NCBI GenBank assembly: GCA_035455265.1
Contig: DATIFK010000243.1
Location: forward strand, 1-10,168
Reading direction: 5' to 3'
From: MGOM01 sp035455265
GTDB lineage: Bacteria > Chloroflexota > Anaerolineae > Anaerolineales > E44-bin32
DNA length: 10,168 bases
Positions 1 through 6,976 of this stretch are shown piece after piece. The notes below the pieces were generated by a model. It was not told the origin of the DNA and did not search any database. It was given only the letters and a program-made list of their open reading frames with translations. Within the stretch, counting starts at the first letter, position 1; every line of letters starts with the position of its first letter. A program made the position numbers and the translations under genes.

Positions 1-1883
1 ACGCACGTGCCGCAGCCCTTGCACAAGGCGGCGTTGATCTCGCTGACCGACTTGTCTTCGAGGAAGTCGATGGCGTTGAAGGGGCACAGGGCGTTGCAGA
101 TGCGGCAGCCCGAGCAACGGGCCTCATCGATGTGGGCGACGATCGGCTCGATCAGCACGGTGCCCGAGGTGATCATCCCTTGGACGCGGGCAGCCGCAGC
201 GGCGCCCTGGGAGACCGAATCGGGGATGTCCTTCGGCCCCTGGCAGGTGCCGGCGATGAACACGCCGTCGGTCATCGTCGCCACCGGATCCAGCTTGGGG
301 TGCCGTTCGGTGAACCAGTTGTCGATGCTGCACGAGATACCGAAGCGCAGGGCGACCTCGCGGGCATCGGCGCGCGGCTGGAGGGCGCCCAGGAGCACAA
401 CCATGTCGACCGGAACGCGGCGCTGACGGCCGATCAACGTGTCTTCGGCCTGCACGATGAGTTTGCCGTCTTCCCCGGGCAGGCGGGCGGCGTCCGTTAC
501 CTCCGCCACACGACCTCGAATGAAGTGCATCCCTTCCTGCTGCAGCCGGTCGTAGAACTCCTCGTAGTTCTTGTGCAGCGGCCGCATGTCGATGTAGAAC
601 GAATAGACCTCGGCACCGGTCTTCTCCATCACCAGGTGCCCGAACTTGAGCGCGCTCATGCAGCACACCGCCGAACAGTACGGGTGATGGCGCTTGTCGC
701 GGCTGCCGACGCAGTGAATCAGGGCGACCGACCGCGGCGTCGTCACCCCGTCACGCAGGACGATCTTGCCTTCGGTCGGGCCGGCGGCGTTGCACATGCG
801 CTCGAACTCGAGGCTGGTGAAGACGTTCGCCAGGCGGCTGTAGCCGTACTGCGGAATCTGCGTGCAGTCGAACAGGTCGTAACCTGTGGCCAGGATGATG
901 TTCCCGACCCCCAGGTCGAGATACTCATCCGCCTGGGTGAAATCGATGGCGTTCGTCGGGCAGAACTTCTCGCACGCCTTGCACGTGCCGCGCTCGAAGT
1001 AGATGCACGCCTGGCGATCGATGACGGGGAACTTCGGCACGGCCTGCGGGAACGGCCGGTAGATCGCCTTGCGGTAGCCGATGCCGGCTTCGTAGACATC
1101 GTCGACGACCTTCTTCGGGCACTTTTCGATGCAGATGCCGCAGCCGGTGCAGGCCTCTTCCTTGATCGAGCGGGCCTTCTTGCGCACCCGGACCTGGAAG
1201 TTGCCGACGTAGCCCGTCACCTGCTCGACCTCGCTGTAGCTCAGCATGCGGATGTTGGGGTGCAGCCCGACGTCCGACATCTTCGGCGTCAGGATGCAGG
1301 CGGCGCAGTCGAGCGTCGGGAAGGTCTTGTCGAATTGGGCCATGTGGCCGCCGATCGAGGGCTCCCGCTCGACGAGGACCACCTGATGGCCGGCCTCGGC
1401 CAGCTCGAGCGCCGATTGGATGCCGGCGATGCCGGCGCCCACGACCATCGTCGTCGGATTGACGGGGACCTCGGTCGGCTCGAGCGGTTCCTGCCATTGC
1501 ACGCGCCGGACTCCGGCGGCCAGCAGCGCTTTGGCCTTTTCGTCGGCCAGACCCTTGTTCTCCGTCACCCACGACACCTGCTCGCGCAGGCTGACCATGT
1601 GGCACAGGTACGCGTTGAGGCCGGCGTTGGCGCAGGCGGTGCGGAAGGTCCGCTCGTGCAGGTGCGGCGAGCAGGCCGCCACGACGACGCGCGTCAGGCC
1701 TTCCTTGCGAATGTCCTCCTGGATCAACTCCTGGCCCAAGGAGGAGCACATGAACTTGTAGTCGCGGCCGACGGCAACGCCCGGCAGCGTCTCGGCCGCC
1801 CATTTGGCCAGCCCCTCGACGTCGAGGACGCCGGCGATGTTCGTGCCGCAGTGGCAGACGTAGACACCGACGCGTTCGCTCAT
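1..1883 (-). CDS. hdrA: HdrA, heterodisulfide reductase FAD/iron-sulfur subunit A (3' end off window)
   Basis: Flavin-bearing core subunit of the cytoplasmic electron-bifurcating Hdr complex; in characterised homologues its FAD splits hydrogenase-derived electrons between ferredoxin and HdrBC. I read 627 full codons from ATG 1883; the frame is still open at the left edge. Visible: N-terminal VCHCGTNIAG (residues 9-18); a Rossmann FAD motif VVGAGIAG (147-154) followed by LVEREPSIGGHMA; the HdrA signature DCAACILTPKM (192-202); a ferredoxin motif CTGCGICIEKCP (245-256); a second cluster motif CKACEKFCP (301-309); CSAVCCMSA (403-411); then C-terminal CSGCRICNALCP (590-601) and CKGCGTC (621-627), cut by the edge. 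HdrA is usually about 650 residues, so about 25 are probably missing unless it is fused to a further domain such as MvhD. The start has GGAGG at 1890-1894, six bases upstream, and lies one base after the hdrB stop. All visible cluster cysteines are ordinary Cys codons. Family assignment is very secure. Confidence 0.96.
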   Translation of the reverse strand, partial: MSERVGVYVCHCGTNIAGVLDVEGLAKWAAETLPGVAVGRDYKFMCSSLGQELIQEDIRKEGLTRVVVAACSPHLHERTFRTACANAGLNAYLCHMVSLREQVSWVTENKGLADEKAKALLAAGVRRVQWQEPLEPTEVPVNPTTMVVGAGIAGIQSALELAEAGHQVVLVEREPSIGGHMAQFDKTFPTLDCAACILTPKMSDVGLHPNIRMLSYSEVEQVTGYVGNFQVRVRKKARSIKEEACTGCGICIEKCPKKVVDDVYEAGIGYRKAIYRPFPQAVPKFPVIDRQACIYFERGTCKACEKFCPTNAIDFTQADEYLDLGVGNIILATGYDLFDCTQIPQYGYSRLANVFTSLEFERMCNAAGPTEGKIVLRDGVTTPRSVALIHCVGSRDKRHHPYCSAVCCMSALKFGHLVMEKTGAEVYSFYIDMRPLHKNYEEFYDRLQQEGMHFIRGRVAEVTDAARLPGEDGKLIVQAEDTLIGRQRRVPVDMVVLLGALQPRADAREVALRFGISCSIDNWFTERHPKLDPVATMTDGVFIAGTCQGPKDIPDSVSQGAAAAARVQGMITSGTVLIEPIVAHIDEARCSGCRICNALCPFNAIDFLEDKSVSEINAALCKGCGTC

Positions 1884-1884
1884 G

Positions 1885-2850
1885 CTAGTCCTCCCCCCGC
1901 CGCCGCGGCATCGGTAACTCGGCCCCGGCGCGCTTGTGTCGCGAGGCGGGTTCGGTCTCGGGCACGGCCGCGCCGATCTTGGCCAGAGCCGGCTCGGCCG
2001 GCACGATCTCCTGGCCGAAGCCGAGGGCGGCCGGAACCATGCCGAGCGCCAGGCCGATCATCTGGGTGAAGTACAGCACCGGCAGATGGAAGTCGGTCCC
2101 GAAACGGCGGTTGACCTGGGATTGGTAAGCGTCCAGGTTGAGTTGACACATCGGGCAGGCGGTGACGATGGCGTCGGCCTGATACTGCTGGGCGCAGTCC
2201 AGCAGACGCCGAATCAACTCGTAGGCGGTGTCGGCGCTGATCTGGGTCATGTGCCCGCCGCAGCAGTGGGTCTTGAGCGGGTAGTCGACCACCTCGGCCC
2301 CGAGCTTGCGCAGCAGGCGGTCGAGGTGGGTGGGGTACTCCGTGTCGGCGCCGTCACCGTTGAGGGACGGCCGAACCAGCAGGCAGCCGTAGTAAGGTGC
2401 CAGCCGTAGCCCGGCCAACGGCCGAGTGACCTTGGCCGCCACTGCCTCCAGCCCCACGTCGTCGACGACGACATCGAGCAGGTGCCGGATGCGCAGCGAA
2501 CCGGGGTCGTAGTGCAGCCCCCCGGCGGCCAAGGCAGCGTTGGTGTGCTCTTCCAACTCGGGGTAGAGCCCCAGGTTGTGGTCCACCTTGCGCAAGTTGA
2601 GGTAGCAGGCAGAGCACGGGGCAACGAGCTGGTCGATCCCGTCCTGGGCCTCGGCCAGCGCCAGGTTGCGTCCGACGAGCGCATACGCCGCGGACTTGTG
2701 GATCGTGATGTACTCCGTGGCGCCGCAACAGTTCCAATCGTGAATCTCATCCAACTCCAAAGCGAAGGCGCCAGCCACGGCCCGGGCCGAGAGGTCGTAG
2801 GCAGCAGCGGAGTGAGTCAGCGAACAGCCCGGGTAGTATCCGTAGCGCAT
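1885..2850 (-). CDS. hdrB: HdrB, heterodisulfide reductase subunit B (CCG-domain noncubane Fe-S subunit)
   Basis: Catalytic disulfide-reducing subunit, 321 aa. It has two CCG domains that in solved homologues each bind a noncubane [4Fe-4S] cluster. Domain 1 ligands: C9, C41-C42-G43, C79, C82. Domain 2 ligands: C156, C196-C197-G198, C232, C235. This spacing is almost the same as in archaeal HdrB, so the active site looks intact. The substrate may be a disulfide other than CoM-S-S-CoB, because a bacterium is likely. ATG 2850 is preferred: GGAGG lies at 2858-2862 with a 7-base gap, the ATG shares one base with the hdrC stop (TGATG), and MRYGYYPGC is a typical HdrB N-terminus. The open frame continues upstream, but that part overlaps hdrC in another frame and is unlike any HdrB. 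Residues from about 271 to 321 form an Ala/Pro-rich, basic tail beyond the usual end (FTQMIGLALG). Confidence 0.96.
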   Translation of the reverse strand: MRYGYYPGCSLTHSAAAYDLSARAVAGAFALELDEIHDWNCCGATEYITIHKSAAYALVGRNLALAEAQDGIDQLVAPCSACYLNLRKVDHNLGLYPELEEHTNAALAAGGLHYDPGSLRIRHLLDVVVDDVGLEAVAAKVTRPLAGLRLAPYYGCLLVRPSLNGDGADTEYPTHLDRLLRKLGAEVVDYPLKTHCCGGHMTQISADTAYELIRRLLDCAQQYQADAIVTACPMCQLNLDAYQSQVNRRFGTDFHLPVLYFTQMIGLALGMVPAALGFGQEIVPAEPALAKIGAAVPETEPASRHKRAGAELPMPRRRGED

Positions 2851-3410
2851 CACACGACCTCCAGTGCCCTGGCCTTGTCCAGGATCGCATGCAGCTGGTC
2901 GAGCCCTTTGATGCGGTCGGGCCGGAGCGACATGCGGTCTTTGGCCAACATCTCTAGAGCGAGCGGACCGACGCCGACCTTCTTGAGAGGCCGGTGCGTC
3001 ATGTGATAGCGCGTGGCCAGGCCGAATTCGAAGCTGCGCCCGTAGGTTTCGACGAAGCCGATGAAGCTCTTGGACCAATCCGGCGCGTCGCGATCGTCGT
3101 AGAGCTTCTCGCGCACCGCCGTGCGCTTCAACGTGTACATCAGGTCGGGGATGGGGATTTCTTTCGGGCAGCGCGCGGCGCAGAAGTAGCACGCCACACA
3201 GGTCCACGGCGTGTTGCTGTGCAGCACTTCGTCCCTCAGCCCGGCCTGGATCATGGCGAACAGCTGGCGCGGCGTGTGCTCCATGTCCGCCCCCGATGGG
3301 CAGGAGCCGCCGCACGTCCCACACTGCAGGCAGGTGACCAGGCTTTCCCCGCCCGGAGTGTCCGCCACGACCTCCTCGAGGAAGGCATTGCCCGAGACCG
3401 GTCGACTCAT
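2850..3410 (-). CDS. hdrC: HdrC, heterodisulfide reductase subunit C (2x[4Fe-4S] ferredoxin-like)
   Basis: Electron-relay subunit linking the HdrA flavin/iron-sulfur core to HdrB; 186 aa, the usual length. Two cluster motifs are complete: CLQCGTCGGSCP (C27, C30, C33, C37) and CVACYFCAARCP (C71, C74, C77, C81). The middle carries the helical HdrC segment with IPDLMYTLKR, and the C-terminal half has no cysteine clusters. The start at ATG 3410 has an AGGTGA-type ribosome site at 3414-3419. It is the first gene of the hdrCBA block: its stop overlaps the hdrB start by one base, and 252 bp separate it from the upstream kinase gene. That spacer contains a candidate promoter and two CRP/FNR-like palindromes. 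Order C-B-A with tight coupling argues for stoichiometric synthesis of the complex. A glycolate-oxidase-type GlpC protein is unlikely given the neighbours. Confidence 0.95.
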   Translation of the reverse strand: MSRPVSGNAFLEEVVADTPGGESLVTCLQCGTCGGSCPSGADMEHTPRQLFAMIQAGLRDEVLHSNTPWTCVACYFCAARCPKEIPIPDLMYTLKRTAVREKLYDDRDAPDWSKSFIGFVETYGRSFEFGLATRYHMTHRPLKKVGVGPLALEMLAKDRMSLRPDRIKGLDQLHAILDKARALEVV

Positions 3411-3413
3411 GGC

Positions 3414-3419
3414 TCACCT
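3414..3419 (-). promoter_or_regulatory. Ribosome binding site of hdrC
   Basis: AGGTGA on the minus strand, four bases before ATG 3410. It supports this start for hdrC; GAG immediately upstream extends the match. Confidence 0.6.
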
Positions 3420-3499
3420 CTCGATGGGTCACCGCCGGCCTTGGCCCCAGACGGGGGAGGCGGCGGGATACAGGACGGTCCTACGAAGCTTCTTGCCTT

Positions 3500-3529
3500 A
3501 CTATGTGAACTTCGGCACAAATGCGGCAA
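3500..3529 (-). promoter_or_regulatory. Candidate sigma70-type promoter for hdrCBA
   Basis: On the minus strand TTGCCG (3524-3529, 4/6 to the -35 consensus) and CATAGT (3500-3505, 4/6 to the -10 consensus) are separated by 18 bp, in the most AT-rich part of the spacer. Transcription would begin near 3493, about 80 bases before hdrC. The match is modest and sigma factor preferences of this organism are unknown; the coincidence with the palindromes described separately is the main reason to list it. Confidence 0.3.
3504..3519. promoter_or_regulatory. CRP/FNR-like palindrome, site 1
   Basis: Plus strand TGTGA-N6-GCACA; nine of the ten arm bases match the TGTGA-N6-TCACA consensus of CRP/FNR-family regulators, with flanking bases also close to the HcpR type (TTGTGA-N6-TCACAA). 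Centre 3511.5. It overlaps the candidate -10 element, so occupancy there would be expected to repress that promoter; if another start site is used, it could activate. The regulator itself is not in the window. Confidence 0.4.
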
Positions 3530-3544
3530 GTGACCTATTTCACG
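3529..3544. promoter_or_regulatory. CRP/FNR-like palindrome, site 2
   Basis: Perfect GTGA-N6-TCAC (3530-3543), the core of a CRP/FNR-family operator, although the outermost bases (A and G) deviate. Centre 3536.5, 25 bp from site 1. Relative to a start near 3493 the centre lies around -43, close to the -41.5 spacing of class II activation. Function is inferred from spacing and symmetry only. Confidence 0.4.
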
Positions 3545-3584
3545 TGTACGAATGGGTGGAATGGCCTACCCGACCGGGGCGGAG

Positions 3585-3602
3585 AAGGGTGGGCGCACCC
3601 TT
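3585..3602. repeat. Short perfect hairpin after the REC-kinase gene
   Basis: AAGGGTG (3585-3591) and CACCCTT (3596-3602) form a 7-bp perfect stem with a 4-base loop, about 60 bases past the stop of the REC-histidine kinase. On the minus strand it is followed by CTCCGCC, not a U-run, so it is at best a weak or Rho-assisted terminator. The arms equal the base of the longer hairpin at 6879-6909, which hints at a related repeat. Confidence 0.4.
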
Positions 3603-3662
3603 GGCTCGACAGCAAGCGAGGAACCTTCGCGAGGCAGGAAGTCTTGTCCAGACAACTGCGGG

Positions 3663-4817
3663 TCAAGCAGCCGGGGATGGCGCCAGCGGAAGGCTTACAG
3701 TGACGGTCGTTCCTCGGCCGACCCCACTCTGAACCGACATGTCCCCCCCAAAGCGGCTCAGATTGTGGCGTACGATGCTGAGGCCGAGGCCGGTGCCGGT
3801 GATGGCCGAGGCTTTGGCGTTGGCCGCACGGAAGAACTCCTCCCCCAGCCGGTCGACATCCTCCTGTGGGATGCCTATCCCGGTGTCCGCCACGCGCACC
3901 CGGATCGCCCCGCCCACCGTCTCCACGTCGACCTGTACCTTGCCCCCGGCCGGCGTGTACTTCACGGCGTTCCCGACCAGATTGCCGAAGATCATCGCCA
4001 ACCCTTCCGGGGTCCCGCGCACCTCGACTCGGTCCATCCCGTGGAAGCCGACCTCGACTCCCTTGGCCTGGGCCTCGTCCCGGGCACGAGCGATGACCGG
4101 TTCGAGCACTTGCCCCAGCCGCACCAGCGAAAGCTCGCGGTCGGGCTCGTACGTCTTGCTGGCCGCCAGGGCCAACAGGTCGTTGACCAGGTCGAGCAGT
4201 TCACTATTGCGCGCTTCCATCCGCCGCAACAGGTCCCGCTGTGTATCGTTCAGCTCGCCGGCGATGCCGTGCAGCAGCGTGCGCAACAACGATTGGGCCG
4301 CCGACACCGGCGACCTCAGCTCATGGGCGACGGTCAGCATGAAAGCGGACTTGAAGCGGTCGAGGCGCTCCAATTCCTCGCTCGCCTGCTGCAGCTCGGC
4401 CGCCTGACGTTCGACCTCCTGCAGCCGCCGCGCCTCGATCGACAGGCGCCGCCGCTCCAGCCCGCGCCGCACGGTCAGCAAGAGCACGTCGCCGGTGAAG
4501 GGCTTCGACAGGAAGTCGTAGGCGCCCTGCTGGATGGCTTCGACCGCCAGCTCGACGGTGGCGTAGCCGGTGATGATGGCGACGACGGTGTCGGGGTCGC
4601 GGCGGCGGATGTCCTCCAGCAGCTCGATGCCGCGGCCGTCCGGCAGCATGACGTCCAGCAGCACCAGGTCGAAAGGCTCTCCCATCAGGCGCAGGCGCGC
4701 CTCCACCAGGTTGGCCACCATCTCGACCTGATAACCCGCCGGAGTCAGGACGCGGCGGCAGCCTTCCCGAATGCCGGGCTCGTCGTCGATGACCAGCAAG
4801 CGTCCGGCCGAATCCAT
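3663..4817 (-). CDS. Soluble REC-histidine kinase hybrid (response regulator receiver + HisKA/HATPase)
   Basis: 384-aa cytoplasmic signalling protein with no membrane segment. The N-terminal receiver domain (about 5-120) has the acidic pair D11-D12, phosphoacceptor D55 in LLDVMLPDG, switch T83 and K105 in SKPF. A predicted coiled-coil linker (about 120-155, Glu/Leu/Gln-rich) leads to HisKA with H165 in AHELRSP. The ATPase domain has N-box GNLVGNAVKY (278-287), G1 ADTGIGIP (310-317), F-box EEFFRA and G2 GTGLGLSIV (341-349). All catalytic residues are present. REC in front of a kinase suggests that a partner phosphorylates D55 and thereby tunes the kinase; the obvious partner is the membrane kinase gene just upstream, whose stop is three bases before this ATG. 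There is no DNA-binding domain. The signal target cannot be read from sequence. Confidence 0.93.
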   Translation of the reverse strand: MDSAGRLLVIDDEPGIREGCRRVLTPAGYQVEMVANLVEARLRLMGEPFDLVLLDVMLPDGRGIELLEDIRRRDPDTVVAIITGYATVELAVEAIQQGAYDFLSKPFTGDVLLLTVRRGLERRRLSIEARRLQEVERQAAELQQASEELERLDRFKSAFMLTVAHELRSPVSAAQSLLRTLLHGIAGELNDTQRDLLRRMEARNSELLDLVNDLLALAASKTYEPDRELSLVRLGQVLEPVIARARDEAQAKGVEVGFHGMDRVEVRGTPEGLAMIFGNLVGNAVKYTPAGGKVQVDVETVGGAIRVRVADTGIGIPQEDVDRLGEEFFRAANAKASAITGTGLGLSIVRHNLSRFGGDMSVQSGVGRGTTVTVSLPLAPSPAA

Positions 4818-4820
4818 GCT

Positions 4821-6791
4821 TCAGCCCACCAGCCCGGTCGCCGGGCGTCCGCCGGAACCGTTGAACAGCCGCACCGGCAGAATCACTTTGAAGGTCGTCC
4901 CCTCCCCCACCCGGCTGCTGACGGTGATCTGCCCGCGGTGCATCTTGACGATGCCGTAGACGATCGACAATCCCAAGCCGGTTCCTCTCCCCGGTCCTTT
5001 GGTGGTGAAGAACGGCGTGAACAGCTTGCCGAGATTCTCTTCCGGGATGCCGCAGCCCGTATCGCGCACATCGACCTCGACCGAGCTCGAATCGACTTTG
5101 CCGGCAGTGAGGGTGAGGGTGCCGCAGCCCTTCATGGCATCGGCGGCGTTGTTCATCAGGTTGACGAACACTTGCTGCAGCTGCGATGGGTCGGCTTGAA
5201 TGCGCGGCAGGTCTTCGGCGAAGCGGCGCTCGATGTGGATGCCGGCGAAGGCCGGCTGATGCGCGACGGCTTCGATGGCACGGTCCAGGGTCGCCGCCAG
5301 ATCCGTGTCCTCGGACAGGACCTCCTGCTGGCGGGCGAAGTTCAGCAGCGAGCCCACGATCACTTTGCAGCGGTCGGTCTCGCGCTGGATCGTCAGCAGG
5401 TCTTCGCGCCGTGGATCGTCTTCCGGCAGCGAGTTCAGCAGGGCGCTGGTGAACAGATGGATGGTGCCCAGTGGGTTGTTGATCTCGTGGGCCACCCCGG
5501 CCGCCAGCTGCCCCATCGAGGCCAGCTTCTCCTTGTGCAGCAGCCGCGCCTGGGTGTCCTGGAGCTGCTCGACCATGCGATTGAAGGCGTCCGCCAGCTG
5601 CGCCAGTTCGCCGCCTCCCCCGCTCGGCACCCGCACCGACATGTCGCCCTCGGCCAGCCGCCCGGTGGCGTCGACCAGGTCGGCCATGGGGCGGGCAATC
5701 CAGCGCGAGATCGGCACGGCGATGACGGCCGCCAGGCCGAGACACACCAGGGCAATGAGGACGACCCGGTTGTTGAAGGCGTCGATCAGGGCGGCGAAGG
5801 CGGCTTCCCGGGCGCCGACATACAAGATGCCGACGACCTGGCCCTGGTGATCGCGCAGCGGGGCGTAGCGGGTGATGTACGTCTCGTTGACGACAAAGGC
5901 CTCGCCGATGTAGTCCCGCTCCTGGTGCAGGACGACGTCGAAGACCTCCTGAGAGACACGCGTGCCGACGGCGCGCTTGCCGGCCTCGGTCGTGACATTG
6001 GTGGACACCCGCAAGTCCCCGAGGAAGATGGTCACCGTGTCGATCCCGGCAACTTCCTTGATGCGGTCGACCAGGGTGAAGTCATTGTTGAACAGGTAGA
6101 CGGCCAGGGCGGCGCCGAGGACGTTCCCCGCATCGTCCTTGAGCGGCGCCACGCCCACCAGTGCCAGCCCGGCCGTGCCTTCGCGCGGGTCGAAAGGAGA
6201 CGGCGCCGCCTTGGGAGTCTCGAGCAGGGGCACGTGAGCTTGCTCGGCCAAACCGACCTGCACCAGATACTCCGTCGGAATGATCTCGGTCGCCGCCAGC
6301 TCCTGGCCGCCGGCGACGGTGTCGGCCACAATCGGCAGACTCCCCCACGTGCCGCCGGCCAGCCGCGGGGAGAGATCGCCGTCGGCGCGCAGGACACGCG
6401 CCACGCGGATATTGCCCTGCGCGTCGAGCAGGGCGATCAGGTGGGTGCCGCCCAACGCCAGGACGGTGATCTTGTTGGTGATCTCCTCGTCGATGATCCG
6501 CAGCGCGTCGCCTTCGCCGCGGACGGCGCCGGGCAGGTTCTCGATGACCCAGCGGTCGAGCACCAGGCGGTGGCTGATGGCCGCCACTTCGTCCAGCTTG
6601 AGGTCGTAGAACGCTTCGGCCAGCTCCATGTCGCGCCCGACACGGTCGCTTTCGGCGCGGCTCAGGTAGTCGCTGATCACGCGCGAGGTCGCCCACGTGC
6701 CGACGCCCACTGTCAGGGCCGTCACGAACGCGAGCGAGACGACGAGCACCAGACGCAGCGGCACGCCCTTCAGATTCGTGGCGTCCTCCAC
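4821..6791 (-). CDS. Membrane sensor histidine kinase (cache-HAMP-HisKA-HATPase)
   Basis: 656-aa inner-membrane sensor. TM1 lies at about 12-32; an extracytoplasmic sensor region (about 35-335) resembles the Cache_3-Cache_2 fusion type, with the ending EAFVVNETYITRYAPL...GILYVGARE; TM2 is about 343-361; HAMP about 362-413 (ISRWIARPMADL, LAEGDMSVRV); HisKA with H435 in AAGVAHEINNPLG; ATPase N-box NLMNNAADAM (544-553), G1 DTGCGIPEE (577-585), F-box LFTPFFTTK and G2 GTGLGLSIV. Cache domains of this kind usually bind small organic ligands, but the ligand is unknown. The start is GTG 6791: an in-frame TGA lies three codons upstream and no ATG precedes TM1. There is no clean ribosome site because a 9-bp hairpin abuts the start, so a GTG nine codons later is a possible alternative. 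It probably acts with the REC-kinase and the single-domain regulator beside it. Confidence 0.92.
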   Translation of the reverse strand: MEDATNLKGVPLRLVLVVSLAFVTALTVGVGTWATSRVISDYLSRAESDRVGRDMELAEAFYDLKLDEVAAISHRLVLDRWVIENLPGAVRGEGDALRIIDEEITNKITVLALGGTHLIALLDAQGNIRVARVLRADGDLSPRLAGGTWGSLPIVADTVAGGQELAATEIIPTEYLVQVGLAEQAHVPLLETPKAAPSPFDPREGTAGLALVGVAPLKDDAGNVLGAALAVYLFNNDFTLVDRIKEVAGIDTVTIFLGDLRVSTNVTTEAGKRAVGTRVSQEVFDVVLHQERDYIGEAFVVNETYITRYAPLRDHQGQVVGILYVGAREAAFAALIDAFNNRVVLIALVCLGLAAVIAVPISRWIARPMADLVDATGRLAEGDMSVRVPSGGGGELAQLADAFNRMVEQLQDTQARLLHKEKLASMGQLAAGVAHEINNPLGTIHLFTSALLNSLPEDDPRREDLLTIQRETDRCKVIVGSLLNFARQQEVLSEDTDLAATLDRAIEAVAHQPAFAGIHIERRFAEDLPRIQADPSQLQQVFVNLMNNAADAMKGCGTLTLTAGKVDSSSVEVDVRDTGCGIPEENLGKLFTPFFTTKGPGRGTGLGLSIVYGIVKMHRGQITVSSRVGEGTTFKVILPVRLFNGSGGRPATGLVG

Positions 6792-6815
6792 GGGCAGGGG
6801 TCAGCCCCCCTGCCC
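6792..6815. repeat. Hairpin abutting the kinase start codon
   Basis: GGGCAGGGG (6792-6800) and CCCCTGCCC (6807-6815) form a perfect 9-bp stem with a 6-base loop. In the minus-strand mRNA it ends on the base before GTG 6791 and contains the only G-rich stretch that could act as ribosome site. It may hold down translation of the kinase or simply be part of the adjoining repeat-rich spacer. Confidence 0.5.
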
Positions 6816-6845
6816 CAACCCCGCGCACTTTCCGAGCAAGCCGTA

Positions 6846-6939
6846 GGTTTCGGCCCTGGGGAGGGGGATGAGCTTCGCAAGGGTGGGGCAGCAAAGCTGC
6901 CCCACCCTTCCGAAAACCATTCCCCCTCTCCGCCGAACC
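6846..6939. repeat. Imperfect 94-bp palindrome with a 14-bp perfect core hairpin
   Basis: Core: AAGGGTGGGGCAGC (6879-6892), loop AAA, and its exact complement (6896-6909). The stem continues outward past a C-C mismatch with TTCG/CGAA (6874-6877 and 6911-6914), then GAGGGGGA/TCCCCCTC (6861-6868 and 6921-6928), then GGTT(T)CGGC/GCCGAACC (6846-6854 and 6932-6939) with small bulges. The near-symmetric layout at this length is well beyond chance and marks either a palindromic repeat element or a strong RNA structure. Confidence 0.65.
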
Positions 6940-6976
6940 GCTCCGTCCGGAGGGTTCCTGGAAGGCGAAGAGGGGG
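6922..6976. repeat. 55-bp compound palindrome
   Basis: Nested stems: CCCCCTCTCCGCC (6922-6934) with GGCGAAGAGGGGG (6964-6976), 12 of 13 pairs Watson-Crick and the other an A-C mismatch on the plus strand (G-U on the minus-strand RNA); GAACC (6935-6939) with GGTTC (6953-6957); CTCCG (6941-6945) with CGGAG (6948-6952) around a 2-base loop. A 6-base bulge lies on one side. Its left arm is also the right arm of the 94-bp palindrome, so the two structures exclude each other. Confidence 0.65.

Noticed and set aside
132..2069. A 645-codon open frame on the plus strand
   Set aside because: It is antisense to hdrA and the end of hdrB, whose cofactor motifs are intact; its own product has no recognisable family features.
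2851..3432. N-terminal extension of HdrB by 194 codons
   Set aside because: The same DNA encodes HdrC in another frame with both cluster motifs, and ATG 2850 has a good ribosome site and a typical HdrB N-terminus.
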